From the NCBI GenBank assembly GCA_001898335.1, contig MKTS01000004.1, positions 172,695 through 236,694 on the forward strand: a stretch of 64,000 bases of DNA. Reading direction: 5' to 3'. Shown piece after piece: positions 25,623 to 34,999 of this stretch. The notes beneath the pieces are model-generated. The model made no database searches. It worked only from the letters and a program-made list of their open reading frames with translations, and was not told the DNA's origin. Source of the stretch: Mucilaginibacter sp. 44-25 (GTDB taxonomy: Bacteria; Bacteroidota; Bacteroidia; Sphingobacteriales; Sphingobacteriaceae). Made by a program: the position numbers and the translations under genes. Numbering within the stretch: position 1 is the first letter of the stretch; each line of letters opens with the position of its first letter.

Positions 25623-26309
25623 ATGAAAAAGTTTTTATTGATGCTGATAGCCTTACCGGCTTTGGCAAAGGCGCAACAACGGCCAACCAATCAGAATTTA
25701 TTTGATACCATCCCTTTTATCCCCGACCATACCGTAGATAGGTTAAAGGTATTTGCCGCACAGCCGGTTAAGAAAGCAAACGTTATCTTTTTTGGCGACA
25801 GCATTACCGAAATGGGTGATTGGGGAAGCCTTACCGGTGATACTACGGTTATTAACCGTGGCATAGGCGGCGACATCACCTTTGGTGCCTTAAAACGCCT
25901 GGACGATATCATTGCACGCCAACCTAACAGGCTGTTCATCCTGTTCGGCATAAACGATATTGGTAAGGACATTCCCGATGCGGTAATTGCCGATAACTAT
26001 TTCAATATCATTAAACGTGTACACGCTCAAAGTCCGCAAACCCGTATCTACATACAAAGTATATTGCCTGTAGACCCTACGCACCTGAAATTTCCGCAAC
26101 ATTATGATAAAGGAGCACATGTCCCGGTCGTAAACAAGCTGCTAAAAGCCAAAGCAAACGAGTTGAACTTCACCTGGGTGAACCTGGCTCCGCTCTTTAC
26201 TAATAAACGCGGCTTGCTGGATAATCGGTATACCCTTGAAGGCCTGCACCTTAATAAAGATGCCTACAAAATTTGGGTAGCTTATCTTAAAAAAATGAAC
26301 TATTTATAA
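25623..26309 (+). CDS. Exported SGNH/GDSL hydrolase
   Basis: A 228-residue esterase of the SGNH fold with a signal peptide (KKFLLMLIALPALAKAQ) when started at the ATG at 25623, not at the in-frame codon 36 bases upstream. Blocks: FFGDSITEMGDW (Ser nucleophile), GIGGD (Gly), FGINDIG (Asn), and LEGLHLN (catalytic His). The usual DGLH has Glu in place of Asp here. It probably removes acetyl or other acyl groups from glycans in the periplasm. The oxidoreductase and NagB-like genes follow in the same direction at short spacing. Confidence 0.87.
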   Translation: MKKFLLMLIALPALAKAQQRPTNQNLFDTIPFIPDHTVDRLKVFAAQPVKKANVIFFGDSITEMGDWGSLTGDTTVINRGIGGDITFGALKRLDDIIARQPNRLFILFGINDIGKDIPDAVIADNYFNIIKRVHAQSPQTRIYIQSILPVDPTHLKFPQHYDKGAHVPVVNKLLKAKANELNFTWVNLAPLFTNKRGLLDNRYTLEGLHLNKDAYKIWVAYLKKMNYL

Positions 26310-26322
26310 TACCTGAAAAAAC

Positions 26323-27405
26323 ATGAACAGAACCAAAGTAGCCATTATTGGCGCGGGCTTTATATCAGACATTCACCTGGAATCGTACCACCGGTTTGTA
26401 CCCGAGGCCGAGGTTGTGGCCGTTTACGCTCGTAACGCGGATAAAGCAAAAGCCTTTGCCGATAAATACCATGTACCAACCTGGTTTAACGATGTAGATC
26501 AACTGCTTGCCGAAACTGATGCTGAGGTAATAGATATTTGCGTGCCCAATTACCTGCACGCCGAAGTTTGTATCAAAGCCGCCAAAGCCAAAAAACACAT
26601 CATTATAGAAAAGCCATTAGCTGTAACCATTGAGGAAGCTGATGAAATGATTGCGGTTTGCAAAGAGAACAACGTAAAACTGATGTACGCCGAGGAGCTT
26701 TGCTTCGCGCCGAAATACGAGCGTGCGCGCAGTTTGGTTGACGAAGGCGCCGTTGGTGAGGTATATATGCTTAAACAGGCGGAGAAACACTCCGGCCCGC
26801 ATACCGACTGGTTTTATGATATTAATTTGGCTGGCGGTGGCGTATTAATGGATATGGGCTGCCATGCCTTAGGTTGGTTTCGCTGGGTGCTCAAACACGC
26901 AAAAGTGAAAGATGTATACGCTACCATGAGTACCGTATTGCATAAAGGCCGCACCAAAGGCGAAGATAATGCCGTGGTTGTGGTGGAATTTGAGAATGGT
27001 GTTACCTGCGTTGCCGAAAGCAGTTGGGCCAAGCACGGCGGCATGGATGATCGTTGCGAAATTTACGGTACTGGTGGCGTAATTTACGCTGATCTGTTTA
27101 TGGGCAACTCCGCGCTTACTTATAGTAAGAATGGCTACGGCTACGCGATGGAAAAAGCGGATAGCTCTGCCGGCTGGACCTTCACCATTTTTGAGGAGGC
27201 CTTTAACCAGGGCTACCCGCAGGAGCTAAAGCATTTTATTGAATGCGTGCGTGAAGACAAAACCCCTATTGTTACAGGCGAAGACGGACGTGTAGTGTTA
27301 GAGATGATCTATGCCGCTTATGCTTCCGCGGGTCTGGGAAAAAAGATAACCCTGCCCTATTATGCTAAAGTAGAGAAACCTGTTGACCTTTGGTTGAACC
27401 CTTAA
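26323..27405 (+). CDS. Gfo/Idh/MocA family oxidoreductase
   Basis: A 360-residue cytoplasmic NAD(P)-dependent sugar dehydrogenase. It has the Rossmann start AIIGAGFISDIH, then the family EKPLA motif (IIEKPLAVT) with the catalytic-type Lys, and a C-terminal substrate domain (GGVLMDMGCHALGW contains the conserved His). No signal peptide. It is 13 bp after the SGNH gene and 12 bp before the NagB-like gene. Members oxidise or reduce sugars, often at C3; the substrate here is not known. Confidence 0.88.
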   Translation: MNRTKVAIIGAGFISDIHLESYHRFVPEAEVVAVYARNADKAKAFADKYHVPTWFNDVDQLLAETDAEVIDICVPNYLHAEVCIKAAKAKKHIIIEKPLAVTIEEADEMIAVCKENNVKLMYAEELCFAPKYERARSLVDEGAVGEVYMLKQAEKHSGPHTDWFYDINLAGGGVLMDMGCHALGWFRWVLKHAKVKDVYATMSTVLHKGRTKGEDNAVVVVEFENGVTCVAESSWAKHGGMDDRCEIYGTGGVIYADLFMGNSALTYSKNGYGYAMEKADSSAGWTFTIFEEAFNQGYPQELKHFIECVREDKTPIVTGEDGRVVLEMIYAAYASAGLGKKITLPYYAKVEKPVDLWLNP

Positions 27406-27417
27406 AAAGACTAAAAC

Positions 27418-28149
27418 ATGGAAGTAAAAATATATCGCGACTACGACGAAATGTCAAAAGCGGCAGCCGAACTGGTTGCAAGGCAATTAGCAGAGAAGCC
27501 GGATGCTGTATTAGTTTTTCCTTCAGGCGACTCACCAACCGGAGCCCTAAATTATTTGGTTAGCTGGGCCAATGAAGGCCTTATAGATTTTACTAAAGCT
27601 TTTATTGTTGGGTTAGATGAATGGGTAGGCATGGATGAGAATGATAAAGGCAGTTGCAAATATTACCTTACAAATACTTTTTTTAATAAGCTGAATACCA
27701 AGCTCAACAACATAACTCTGTTTAACGCTAAAGCGGATAACCTGGAAGCGGAGTGTGAGCGCATGAACGCATTCATCGCTTCAAAGGGCGGCATTGATGT
27801 GATGATGGTTGGTATTGGCATGAATGGTCACTTGGGCTTGAACGAGCCGGGTACACCTTTTGATCTTTACGCTCACCGATCAGCACTTGACCCGGTGACC
27901 GTTGAAGTTGGACAGAAATATTTTGACAAAACTACGCCACTTACCGAAGGCATCACCTTAGGGCTGCAACACCTTGCAGAAGCTGGCAAAGCGGTGCTGA
28001 TAGCCTCGGGGGCCAAAAAAGCGAAAATCATCGCGAAAAGCCTGCAAGGAGAAGTTAGTACTCAGGTGCCCGCATCCATCCTGCAAACACTGGATAATGC
28101 GGTGGTTTTGCTGGATGAAGATGTGGCGGTAAAATTGAAGAAAAACTAA
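27418..28149 (+). CDS. Glucosamine-6-phosphate deaminase/isomerase family (NagB-like)
   Basis: A 243-residue cytoplasmic enzyme of the NagB/6-phosphogluconolactonase fold. Motifs are FPSGDSPTGALN (phosphate loop), GLDEWVG and GIGMNGHLGLNEPG (active-site Asp and His of the deaminase group). These favour aldose-ketose isomerisation with deamination of an amino-sugar phosphate (GlcN6P or GalN6P) over lactonase activity. Last gene of the SGNH-Gfo-NagB unit. The 600 bp beyond contain no gene. Confidence 0.85.
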   Translation: MEVKIYRDYDEMSKAAAELVARQLAEKPDAVLVFPSGDSPTGALNYLVSWANEGLIDFTKAFIVGLDEWVGMDENDKGSCKYYLTNTFFNKLNTKLNNITLFNAKADNLEAECERMNAFIASKGGIDVMMVGIGMNGHLGLNEPGTPFDLYAHRSALDPVTVEVGQKYFDKTTPLTEGITLGLQHLAEAGKAVLIASGAKKAKIIAKSLQGEVSTQVPASILQTLDNAVVLLDEDVAVKLKKN

Positions 28150-28747
28150 CAACCATGTCATGCGGGTTACTAAGCAATCTCAAAGGCGGTTCTTCGTTAG
28201 GAATGGCAGTGAGTGATATAATTGTTAGTGGATGTGACTTTCTTTTTCCGCAAAAGAAAGTCACCAAAGAAAACTCGCGGCTACGGTAACGCGCTACAAA
28301 GTTTCTGCTGCTGCAATGCTTGTACGATCCGCACGTTACACTATGCCGCATTTTTTGCTAGCGTTCTGTTCCGTGCTTTTTTATTTACACGTCAGCAAAA
28401 AGCTTCGGGCGAAAATGGGCAGAACAATGGTGGGCCTGTGCGGCGGCAAGGGCATAGCAATACTTGCCGAAGCGGTGACTTTGCGGGAACAAAGTAGCGG
28501 CAAGATTTTGCAGCCCGCGGTTCTGCTCGTTTGCAGGGCAAAAGCCTCGTGTGCAAAGAAGCCTCTTTACTGACTTGAACTTTTACTTCTTTTGTTTCAA
28601 GACAAAAGAAGTAGCTCCTGCGGCGATGGCAGACTAACGTTGATACTTGCAATCAGTTAAGAGAAGAGCCGTTGTAAATTCGACATGACGTAATTAGTAC
28701 TTGTTAATTTTTAATCGCATATTTAGTTGCCAATTATCAAATAAATT
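28150..28747. repeat. Non-coding block bounded by two long hairpins
   Basis: About 600 bp without a credible gene. A perfect 13-bp stem lies at 28234-28264 (GTGACTTTCTTTT with its complement, loop TCCGC) and a perfect 12-bp stem at 28584-28613 (TACTTCTTTTGT with its complement, loop TTCAAG). The stretch between is more GC-rich and has overlapping short open frames on both strands with no family-like sequence. It looks like a mobile or amplified intergenic element of the kind common in Sphingobacteriaceae. The promoter for the GMC gene at 28748 should lie in the last ~70 AT-rich bases. Confidence 0.6.
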
Positions 28748-30472
28748 ATGCTTACCGATACGCCTGAAAATACTTCGGCAACTTCTGCCGCGCAAACATA
28801 CGATGCCATAGTTATAGGATCCGGAATTAGTGGTGGATGGGCCGCAAAAGAACTTTGCGAAAAGGGCCTTAAAACGCTGGTGTTGGAACGCGGTAGGGAT
28901 GTGAAACACATCAAGGATTACCCTACCGCTACAAAGGCGCCATGGGAATTCCCCTACCGCGGCCGGGTGAGCCTCAAACAGATGCAGGACAACCCGCTCA
29001 TCACCAAGGCTGCCGGGTATGGGGATGATTGCGACCACTTCTTTATCAAGGATGCCGACCATCCTTATGTACAGGAAAAACCGTTCGACTGGATACGCGG
29101 TTACCAGGTTGGGGGTAAATCACTCACCTGGGGGCGCGCCACACAACGCTGGAGCGATTTTGAATTTACCGCCCCTCATCGTTTTGGCTACGGCATAGAG
29201 TGGCCCATCGGTTATAACGATGTTGCTCCCTGGTATTCGCACGTAGAGGAGTTCATCGGCATCTGCGGAAATAAAGATGGTTTGGAAGCGATGCCAGACG
29301 GCGAATTTCTGCCACCTTTTGAAATGAGCGCGCCACTCAAGTTTATGCGCGATAACATTAAGCAAAACTTTAACAGGCATTTGGTGCACGCGCGATGGGC
29401 GCACCTTACCGAACCTCAGCAAATACACCTTGATCAGGGCCGCGGTAAATGTCAGGCGCGTAATATGTGCATGCGTGGCTGCCCCTTTGGCGGTTATTTT
29501 AGTTCGGTAAGTTCTACCCTGCCCTGGGCGGCAAAAACAGGTAATTTAACCATTCGCCCCCATTCTGTGGTACATTCCATCATTTATGATGAGCAAACAG
29601 GCAAAGCATCAGGCGTACGCGTGATAGACGCGCAAACTAAGGAAACTATTGATTTTAAGGCGAAGGTGATCTTCATGAACGCCTCGGCGTTGAATACCAA
29701 TCTTATCCTGCTCAATTCCAAATCCAAACGTTTCCCCAATGGCTTGGGTAATGATAACGGCTTGTTGGGCAAATACATCGCCTTTCATAATTACCGCGCA
29801 TCGGTAAGCGGAACGCTGGATGGCTATGAAGATAAATACTACTTTGGCCGCAATCCCACCGATCTGATATTGGTGAACTACAAAAACCTGCGTAAACGCG
29901 AAACCGATTATTTTGGCGGTTACACTACCTTCCTTAATGCCTATCGTGAACAGCATGCAAAAGACCTTCCGGGTGAACATATAGGTGCCGCTTATAAGGA
30001 TAATTTATCTGAACCGGGCGGCTGGAATGTGTTTGCCTATCTGCAGGGTGAAACCGTTCCGGTTGAAGAAAACCACGTCCGTTTGAGTGATACCGAAAAA
30101 GACCAGTGGGGAATACCTTTGCTGGTAACCTCGGTTGCTTATCATCCTAACGATGATAAAATGACCGAGGACTTCCTGAATGAAACGGCCGCCATGTTTG
30201 AAAAAGCCGGTGTAAAAAACATTAGCAAACACAACAGCATGCAGGCACCTGGGTTGGATATCCACGAAATGGGTGGCGTTCGTATGGGTAAAGACCCCAA
30301 GAACTCACTGCTTAACCAGTGGAACCAGCTACACCTTTGCCAAAACGTTTTTGTTACCGATGGGGCCTGTATGACCAGCACGGGTAACCAAAGCCCATCA
30401 ATTTTATACATGGCCTTAACCGCCAGGGCTGCTAACTACGCTGCGGAGCAGGTAAAAGCAGGCCGGTTATAG
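28748..30472 (+). CDS. GMC oxidoreductase with a predicted [3Fe-4S] site
   Basis: A 574-residue FAD-dependent sugar or alcohol dehydrogenase. The FAD-binding start is VIGSGISGGWAAKEL with LVLERG, and the C-terminal GMC region has IHEMGGVRMG and VTDGACMTSTG. Cys residues in CQARNMCMRGCPFGG are spaced C-x5-C-x3-C, as in the catalytic subunit of bacterial FAD glucose dehydrogenase that carries a [3Fe-4S] cluster. No signal peptide; such subunits can be exported with a Tat partner subunit. None is adjacent here, unlike the two homologues at 47-51 kb. A GH78 rhamnosidase gene follows 16 bp later. Confidence 0.88.
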   Translation: MLTDTPENTSATSAAQTYDAIVIGSGISGGWAAKELCEKGLKTLVLERGRDVKHIKDYPTATKAPWEFPYRGRVSLKQMQDNPLITKAAGYGDDCDHFFIKDADHPYVQEKPFDWIRGYQVGGKSLTWGRATQRWSDFEFTAPHRFGYGIEWPIGYNDVAPWYSHVEEFIGICGNKDGLEAMPDGEFLPPFEMSAPLKFMRDNIKQNFNRHLVHARWAHLTEPQQIHLDQGRGKCQARNMCMRGCPFGGYFSSVSSTLPWAAKTGNLTIRPHSVVHSIIYDEQTGKASGVRVIDAQTKETIDFKAKVIFMNASALNTNLILLNSKSKRFPNGLGNDNGLLGKYIAFHNYRASVSGTLDGYEDKYYFGRNPTDLILVNYKNLRKRETDYFGGYTTFLNAYREQHAKDLPGEHIGAAYKDNLSEPGGWNVFAYLQGETVPVEENHVRLSDTEKDQWGIPLLVTSVAYHPNDDKMTEDFLNETAAMFEKAGVKNISKHNSMQAPGLDIHEMGGVRMGKDPKNSLLNQWNQLHLCQNVFVTDGACMTSTGNQSPSILYMALTARAANYAAEQVKAGRL

Positions 30473-30488
30473 TATTTCTAAACTTATC

Positions 30489-33146
30489 ATGAAGTCACGT
30501 TTACTTTACAGCATCTTATTAACCGCAGGAGCGATTTTACCTTCGGTTTTATTCGCGGCAAGACCGGTAAATTTAAAAACCGAACACCTTACTAATCCAA
30601 TTGGGCTGGATAATACCCATCCGCGCTTTACCTGGATGATGGATGATAACAGCGTTGGTGCAGCACAAACAGCCTACCAGATCATCGTAGGTACAGACTC
30701 TGTTGGCGTGAGCCAAGGGAAAGCTGATGCTTGGTCTACCGGCAAAATCAATTCGCGGAATATTCGGGCAGTATACAACGGCAAGGCATTACAACCCTTC
30801 GGCAGGTATTACTGGCGGGTACAGCTTTGGAATGCTAAAGGCCAGCCTACCCTACCATCGGCGGTAAACAGCTTTGAAATGGGCATGATGAACATGACCA
30901 GTTGGAAAGGCATGTGGATAAGTGATGGTGAAAGCCGCAATACAGGGCCGGCGCCATATTTCCGCACCACATTCGGCACAGGGAAAAAAATAAAAATGGC
31001 CAGGGCGTACATTGCCGTAGCCGGCCTGTATGAACTATATATGAACGGTTCGCGGATCGGCGACCACCGGCTTGACCCTATGTATACCCGTTTTGACAGG
31101 CGCAATTTGTATGTGACCTATGATGTTACCCCGCAAATACAGCCCGGCAAAAACGCCATAGGTGTGCTTTTAGGAAACGGCTGGTACAACCATCAAAGTA
31201 CAGCCGTTTGGGATTATCACCTGGCCCCATGGCGCCAGCGACCCGCTTTCTGCCTCGATCTTCGCATTACCTATACCGATGGCACAGTGGAAACCATCAG
31301 TTCTAACGATCACTGGAAAACAGACCTGAGCCCTGTTGTCAAAAACAACATCTACACCGGCGAACACTACGATGCACGCGAAGAACAACCCGGGTGGAAC
31401 ACTATAAATTTTAATGACACTAAATGGAAACCGGCCGTTAACCGCCAGGCGCCCTCACAAAATATCGTTGTCCAGGCAATGGTGCCAATTAGAAATGTAC
31501 AGGAGATACAAACGGTCGCCTTAATCAAATTTAACGACAAGGATTATGTGTTTAACCTGGGAAGGAACATCGCGGGCGTAAGCAAACTTACGGTGAGCGG
31601 CAAAGAGGGTACCATTATACGCCTCAAACACGGCGAACGGCTGCAGAAGGATGGGCATGTGGACCAATCAAACATTGACATGCATTACCGCCCCACTGAT
31701 GATAAAGACCCATTTCAGGTAGATATATTTATACTTAAAGGCAGCGGTAGCGAAACCTTTATGCCTCGTTTTAACTATAAAGGTTTCCAGTACGTGGAAG
31801 TAACCAGCAGCGAACCCATTGAACTGAGCCAGAATAGCCTTACCGGCTATTTTATGCATAGCGATGTTAAACCGGTAGGTTATCTCCACACATCAAATCC
31901 TGTTATCAATAAAATATGGGCCGCTACCAACAATTCTTACCTGAGCAACTTGTTTGGATATCCTACCGACTGCCCTCAGCGGGAGAAAAACGGGTGGACG
32001 GGTGACGCGCACATAGCCATTGAAACCGGACTGTACAGTTTTGATGGCATTACCGTTTATGAAAAATGGATGGCCGACCACCGCGATGAGCAACAGCCTA
32101 ATGGAACGCTGCCTGCTATTATCCCTTCACCGGGATGGGGTTACGATTGGGCCAACGGACCGGACTGGACCAGCACCATTGCCTTGATCCCCTGGAACAC
32201 TTATCTCTTTTATGGTGACACTAAAATATTAAGCGATAATTATGAACGTATCAAGCGCTATGTTAACCATATCAATGATCTGTATCCAACCGGGTTAACC
32301 ACCTGGGGCCTGGGCGATTGGGTACCGGTAAAATCCAAATCTCCGGTAGAGATGACCTCAACAGCCTATTATTTTGCCGATGTAACCATTGCTGCCAAGA
32401 TAGCGGCCATATTAGGCAAAAAAGACGAACACGCACTGTATACAGCACTGGCAGATAAAATTAAGAATGCTTTCAACCGTAAATATCTTAACCCAAATAC
32501 CGGCAATTATAACACCGGCTTGCAAACGGAACTGGCCGTGCCTTTGTACTGGGGTTTAGTGCCCGAAAATTACAAGGCGCGCACAGCCGCATTATTGGCT
32601 CAAAGAGTAAAAGCAGACAATTATCATTTGGATGTAGGCATCCTTGGCGCTAAAGCCATCCTCACCGCGTTGAGCGATAACGGTTATGCCGATATAGCTT
32701 ACCGCATTGCCTCACAGGAAACCTATCCTTCATGGGGATGGTGGATAGTGAATGGCGCTACTACACTCTACGAAAATTGGGATATTAACGCTAAAAGCGA
32801 TATATCGCTTAACCATATCATGTTCGGCGAAATCGGTGCATGGCTATACAAAGGTATTGGCGGTATCCGGCCGGACGAGCAGCATCCCGGGTTTGGAAAT
32901 GTTATTTTACAGCCAAATTTCGTAAACGGGCTGGATAGCTATAACTCCAGCCACACTGGCCCCTACGGAAAGATCAGCGCGGCATGGAAACGCGATGGTA
33001 AGGTAATAACATACCAGGTAACCATACCTGCTAACTCTACCGCTGATGTAATTATCCCTAATGGTAAAACAGCCGGTTTGAGCGGTAAACCCGTAGCCAA
33101 CAGGTACCACATAACCGCGGGAAGCTATGTATTTATCATCCAATGA
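30489..33146 (+). CDS. Alpha-L-rhamnosidase, GH78
   Basis: An 885-residue exported glycoside hydrolase releasing terminal alpha-L-rhamnose from pectin side chains or plant glycosides. A signal peptide (YSILLTAGAILPSVLFAA) is followed by N-terminal beta-sandwich domains, with GNGWYNHQ as a family-typical segment, and an (alpha/alpha)6 barrel. The barrel holds DCPQREKNGWTGD with the likely general acid Glu499, and a late TTLYENWD holding the expected second catalytic Glu. The length is normal for the family. It is probably co-transcribed with the GMC gene, so released rhamnosides or their aglycones may be oxidised. Confidence 0.93.
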   Translation: MKSRLLYSILLTAGAILPSVLFAARPVNLKTEHLTNPIGLDNTHPRFTWMMDDNSVGAAQTAYQIIVGTDSVGVSQGKADAWSTGKINSRNIRAVYNGKALQPFGRYYWRVQLWNAKGQPTLPSAVNSFEMGMMNMTSWKGMWISDGESRNTGPAPYFRTTFGTGKKIKMARAYIAVAGLYELYMNGSRIGDHRLDPMYTRFDRRNLYVTYDVTPQIQPGKNAIGVLLGNGWYNHQSTAVWDYHLAPWRQRPAFCLDLRITYTDGTVETISSNDHWKTDLSPVVKNNIYTGEHYDAREEQPGWNTINFNDTKWKPAVNRQAPSQNIVVQAMVPIRNVQEIQTVALIKFNDKDYVFNLGRNIAGVSKLTVSGKEGTIIRLKHGERLQKDGHVDQSNIDMHYRPTDDKDPFQVDIFILKGSGSETFMPRFNYKGFQYVEVTSSEPIELSQNSLTGYFMHSDVKPVGYLHTSNPVINKIWAATNNSYLSNLFGYPTDCPQREKNGWTGDAHIAIETGLYSFDGITVYEKWMADHRDEQQPNGTLPAIIPSPGWGYDWANGPDWTSTIALIPWNTYLFYGDTKILSDNYERIKRYVNHINDLYPTGLTTWGLGDWVPVKSKSPVEMTSTAYYFADVTIAAKIAAILGKKDEHALYTALADKIKNAFNRKYLNPNTGNYNTGLQTELAVPLYWGLVPENYKARTAALLAQRVKADNYHLDVGILGAKAILTALSDNGYADIAYRIASQETYPSWGWWIVNGATTLYENWDINAKSDISLNHIMFGEIGAWLYKGIGGIRPDEQHPGFGNVILQPNFVNGLDSYNSSHTGPYGKISAAWKRDGKVITYQVTIPANSTADVIIPNGKTAGLSGKPVANRYHITAGSYVFIIQ

Positions 33147-33222
33147 AAGGCTAAACTCTATAGATGATTTAAGTCACGTATTTTTTTGACGTATGGATAG
33201 TTTTATTGGCCTGCAGTATCAT

Positions 33223-33230
33223 TAATTTTG
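33223..33230 (+). promoter_or_regulatory. Possible -7 box of a near-leaderless haemoglobin transcript
   Basis: TAATTTTG matches the Bacteroidetes -7 consensus TAnnTTTG and ends only 4 bases before the ATG of the haemoglobin gene at 33235, so a transcript starting from it would have almost no leader. There is no good -33 TTTG at the usual distance, which lowers confidence. Confidence 0.3.
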
Positions 33231-33234
33231 CTGT

Positions 33235-33627
33235 ATGCAGGCACAAAACGATATTTTATCGCTTACAGATATTAAACTTTTGGTAGATACCTTTTATGAA
33301 CGTATTCAAAAAGATGGGCTATTAGGCCCAATATTTAACGAACGTATAAAAGATAACTGGCCCGAGCACCTGGATAAAATGTACCGTTTCTGGCAAACCG
33401 TTTTGCTGGAAGAGTATACTTATGGCGGCCGCCCCTTCCCGCCCCATGCCCAAATGCCTATTGATGAGCAGCACTTTGATCAATGGCTGGCCTTATTTAC
33501 CAAAACGGTTGATGAGCTGTTTACCGGTGATAAAGCAGTCGAAGCCAAGTGGCGCGCCAATAAAATGGCTACCATGTTCCAAAGCAAGCTGGCTTATTTG
33601 AAAAACAATCCTTTTAATATTGTTTAA
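33235..33627 (+). CDS. Group III truncated haemoglobin
   Basis: A 130-residue haem protein of the 2-on-2 globin group III. Family features are DIKLLVDTFYERI, GPIFNERI, the WPEHLDKMYRFWQTVLL helix, the YGGRPFPPHAQMPI segment with the proximal-type His region, and HFDQWLALF. The group may bind oxygen or nitric oxide, or act in peroxide or NO defence; no physiological role is fixed. The start matches the family alignment. Monocistronic. Confidence 0.92.
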   Translation: MQAQNDILSLTDIKLLVDTFYERIQKDGLLGPIFNERIKDNWPEHLDKMYRFWQTVLLEEYTYGGRPFPPHAQMPIDEQHFDQWLALFTKTVDELFTGDKAVEAKWRANKMATMFQSKLAYLKNNPFNIV

Positions 33628-33718
33628 AGATCTGAAAATACACTGTTCGTGTAAGACATATTTCCTTAAATTGAAACCCGCCCCAGCTCTCGCTCTTTAC
33701 ACCTAAATACCTATCTGC

Positions 33719-34108
33719 TCACATCGTTTCTACCTCATCCGGATGGCGTGGCTGCCAGATAACATAATAGAATCCCAGGCAAAGTACACCCAGCAAGAAA
33801 GGTATCAATGCCAAATGTTTATAAGTGAACCACCCACTGATAGTGATGTGATCAAAACCCATAAATTCGCTGATCATCCAGTACGAGTTTGCACTGATCC
33901 AAAAGGTAATCGCCAGGTTATGGCAAAGTTCAGACATTAATTGCCTTGTACGATAAGCGATCACTACCGATATCACCAAAGTAGGAATGATCATCATAAT
34001 ACCCAATGGTTTCCATATCATGCACCAGCCAATATCCTTAAAAAGCCAGAATACAATGTGGAGGTTTTCCATCTTGCGATACTTGAGCGGGATAACGTAT
34101 TGTGACAT
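33719..34108 (-). CDS. Small integral membrane protein of unknown function
   Basis: A 129-residue protein with three to four hydrophobic segments rich in Trp, Ile and Phe (for example WCMIWKPLGIMMIIPTLVISV and KHLALIPFLLGVLCLGFYYVIW). It is probably an inner-membrane protein with short polar termini. I do not recognise the family. It lies 29 bp downstream of the epimerase-like gene on the same strand and may share its transcript. Coding potential is supported by the hydrophobic pattern and tight spacing. Confidence 0.65.
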   Translation of the reverse strand: MSQYVIPLKYRKMENLHIVFWLFKDIGWCMIWKPLGIMMIIPTLVISVVIAYRTRQLMSELCHNLAITFWISANSYWMISEFMGFDHITISGWFTYKHLALIPFLLGVLCLGFYYVIWQPRHPDEVETM

Positions 34109-34137
34109 GCTCAGCTAATTAATAGTTTTTTGAAGTT

Positions 34138-34956
34138 TTAAAATTTGTGATCAAGGGCTGTGTACCAGTCATCTGTTTGGTACTCGTACGCTAATATTCG
34201 CGGCACGTTTTTGCTTTCTACTATCTTCCAGTTATCCAGCTTTAAAATAAAGCCCGGTAAAGCCAATCCTCCTTTTTCTGCAGCTTGGGTGTAAAAATCC
34301 GCACGTGTTGGATGATGCGGTGCTACGGCATTAAAAATATGCCCATAAGCGTTTTTATCAATTATAGCTCTGGTAATACCTATGCAATCATCCAGATGTA
34401 TCAGGTTAACCGGCGCCAATCCGTTAGCAACATCCTGTTTACCTGCAAAAAACCTACCCGGGTGCCTGCCCGGGCCTACCAGTCCGCCAAAGCGGATGAT
34501 AGCTGTTTTAAAGCCGCTTTGCTGTTGAAACAGCGTTTCGGCGGCTAATAATATTTTACCGGATGTGGTATCAGGTGCAGGCGGTGTATTTTCATCTACC
34601 AACTTGTTCATATCAGCATAAACTCCTGTAGAACTAATGAGGATAACCTTGCTGATTTGATGTCTTTTTACGCTTGCTACCACCTTCTCCATTTTAGAAA
34701 GATACTCCTCCCCCTCGCCCGAACGGGTTTTAGGAGGGATAGCAATTACCAAAACATCAGTATCAAAAAAATCATCAGGAAAAGTAGATCGATCAGCAGA
34801 AAGGTCTAATATGTATGGCTCAATTCCTGCATTAGCCAATTGCTCAATCTTACCTGCCGTTGTAGTGCTACCCTTAACCTCATAACCACTGTTAACCAAA
34901 GCTTTCGCCAATGGCAGCCCGTACCAGCCGCATCCTAAAATACTTATCATCGTCAT
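34138..34956 (-). CDS. NAD(P)-dependent epimerase/dehydratase-like protein
   Basis: A 272-residue atypical or extended SDR protein. It opens with a Rossmann motif GCGWYGLPLAKAL and contains ISSTGVYAD followed by a substrate-domain HLDDCIGI. The GxGxxG variant and the missing clear YxxxK pair place it near the YeeZ-type epimerase-like proteins, whose substrates are unknown. Cytoplasmic. Divergent from the YceH gene across a 43-bp gap. Confidence 0.82.
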   Translation of the reverse strand: MTMISILGCGWYGLPLAKALVNSGYEVKGSTTTAGKIEQLANAGIEPYILDLSADRSTFPDDFFDTDVLVIAIPPKTRSGEGEEYLSKMEKVVASVKRHQISKVILISSTGVYADMNKLVDENTPPAPDTTSGKILLAAETLFQQQSGFKTAIIRFGGLVGPGRHPGRFFAGKQDVANGLAPVNLIHLDDCIGITRAIIDKNAYGHIFNAVAPHHPTRADFYTQAAEKGGLALPGFILKLDNWKIVESKNVPRILAYEYQTDDWYTALDHKF

Positions 34957-34999
34957 ACCGGCTTAAAGATAATATAAAAGCAAGTAATATATTTGCCCT

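Noticed and set aside
28222..28573. Small proteins in the 28.2-28.6 kb gap
   Set aside because: The frames overlap on both strands, have odd composition (many Cys, Arg and Lys) and no family-like pattern; the block looks like a repeat.
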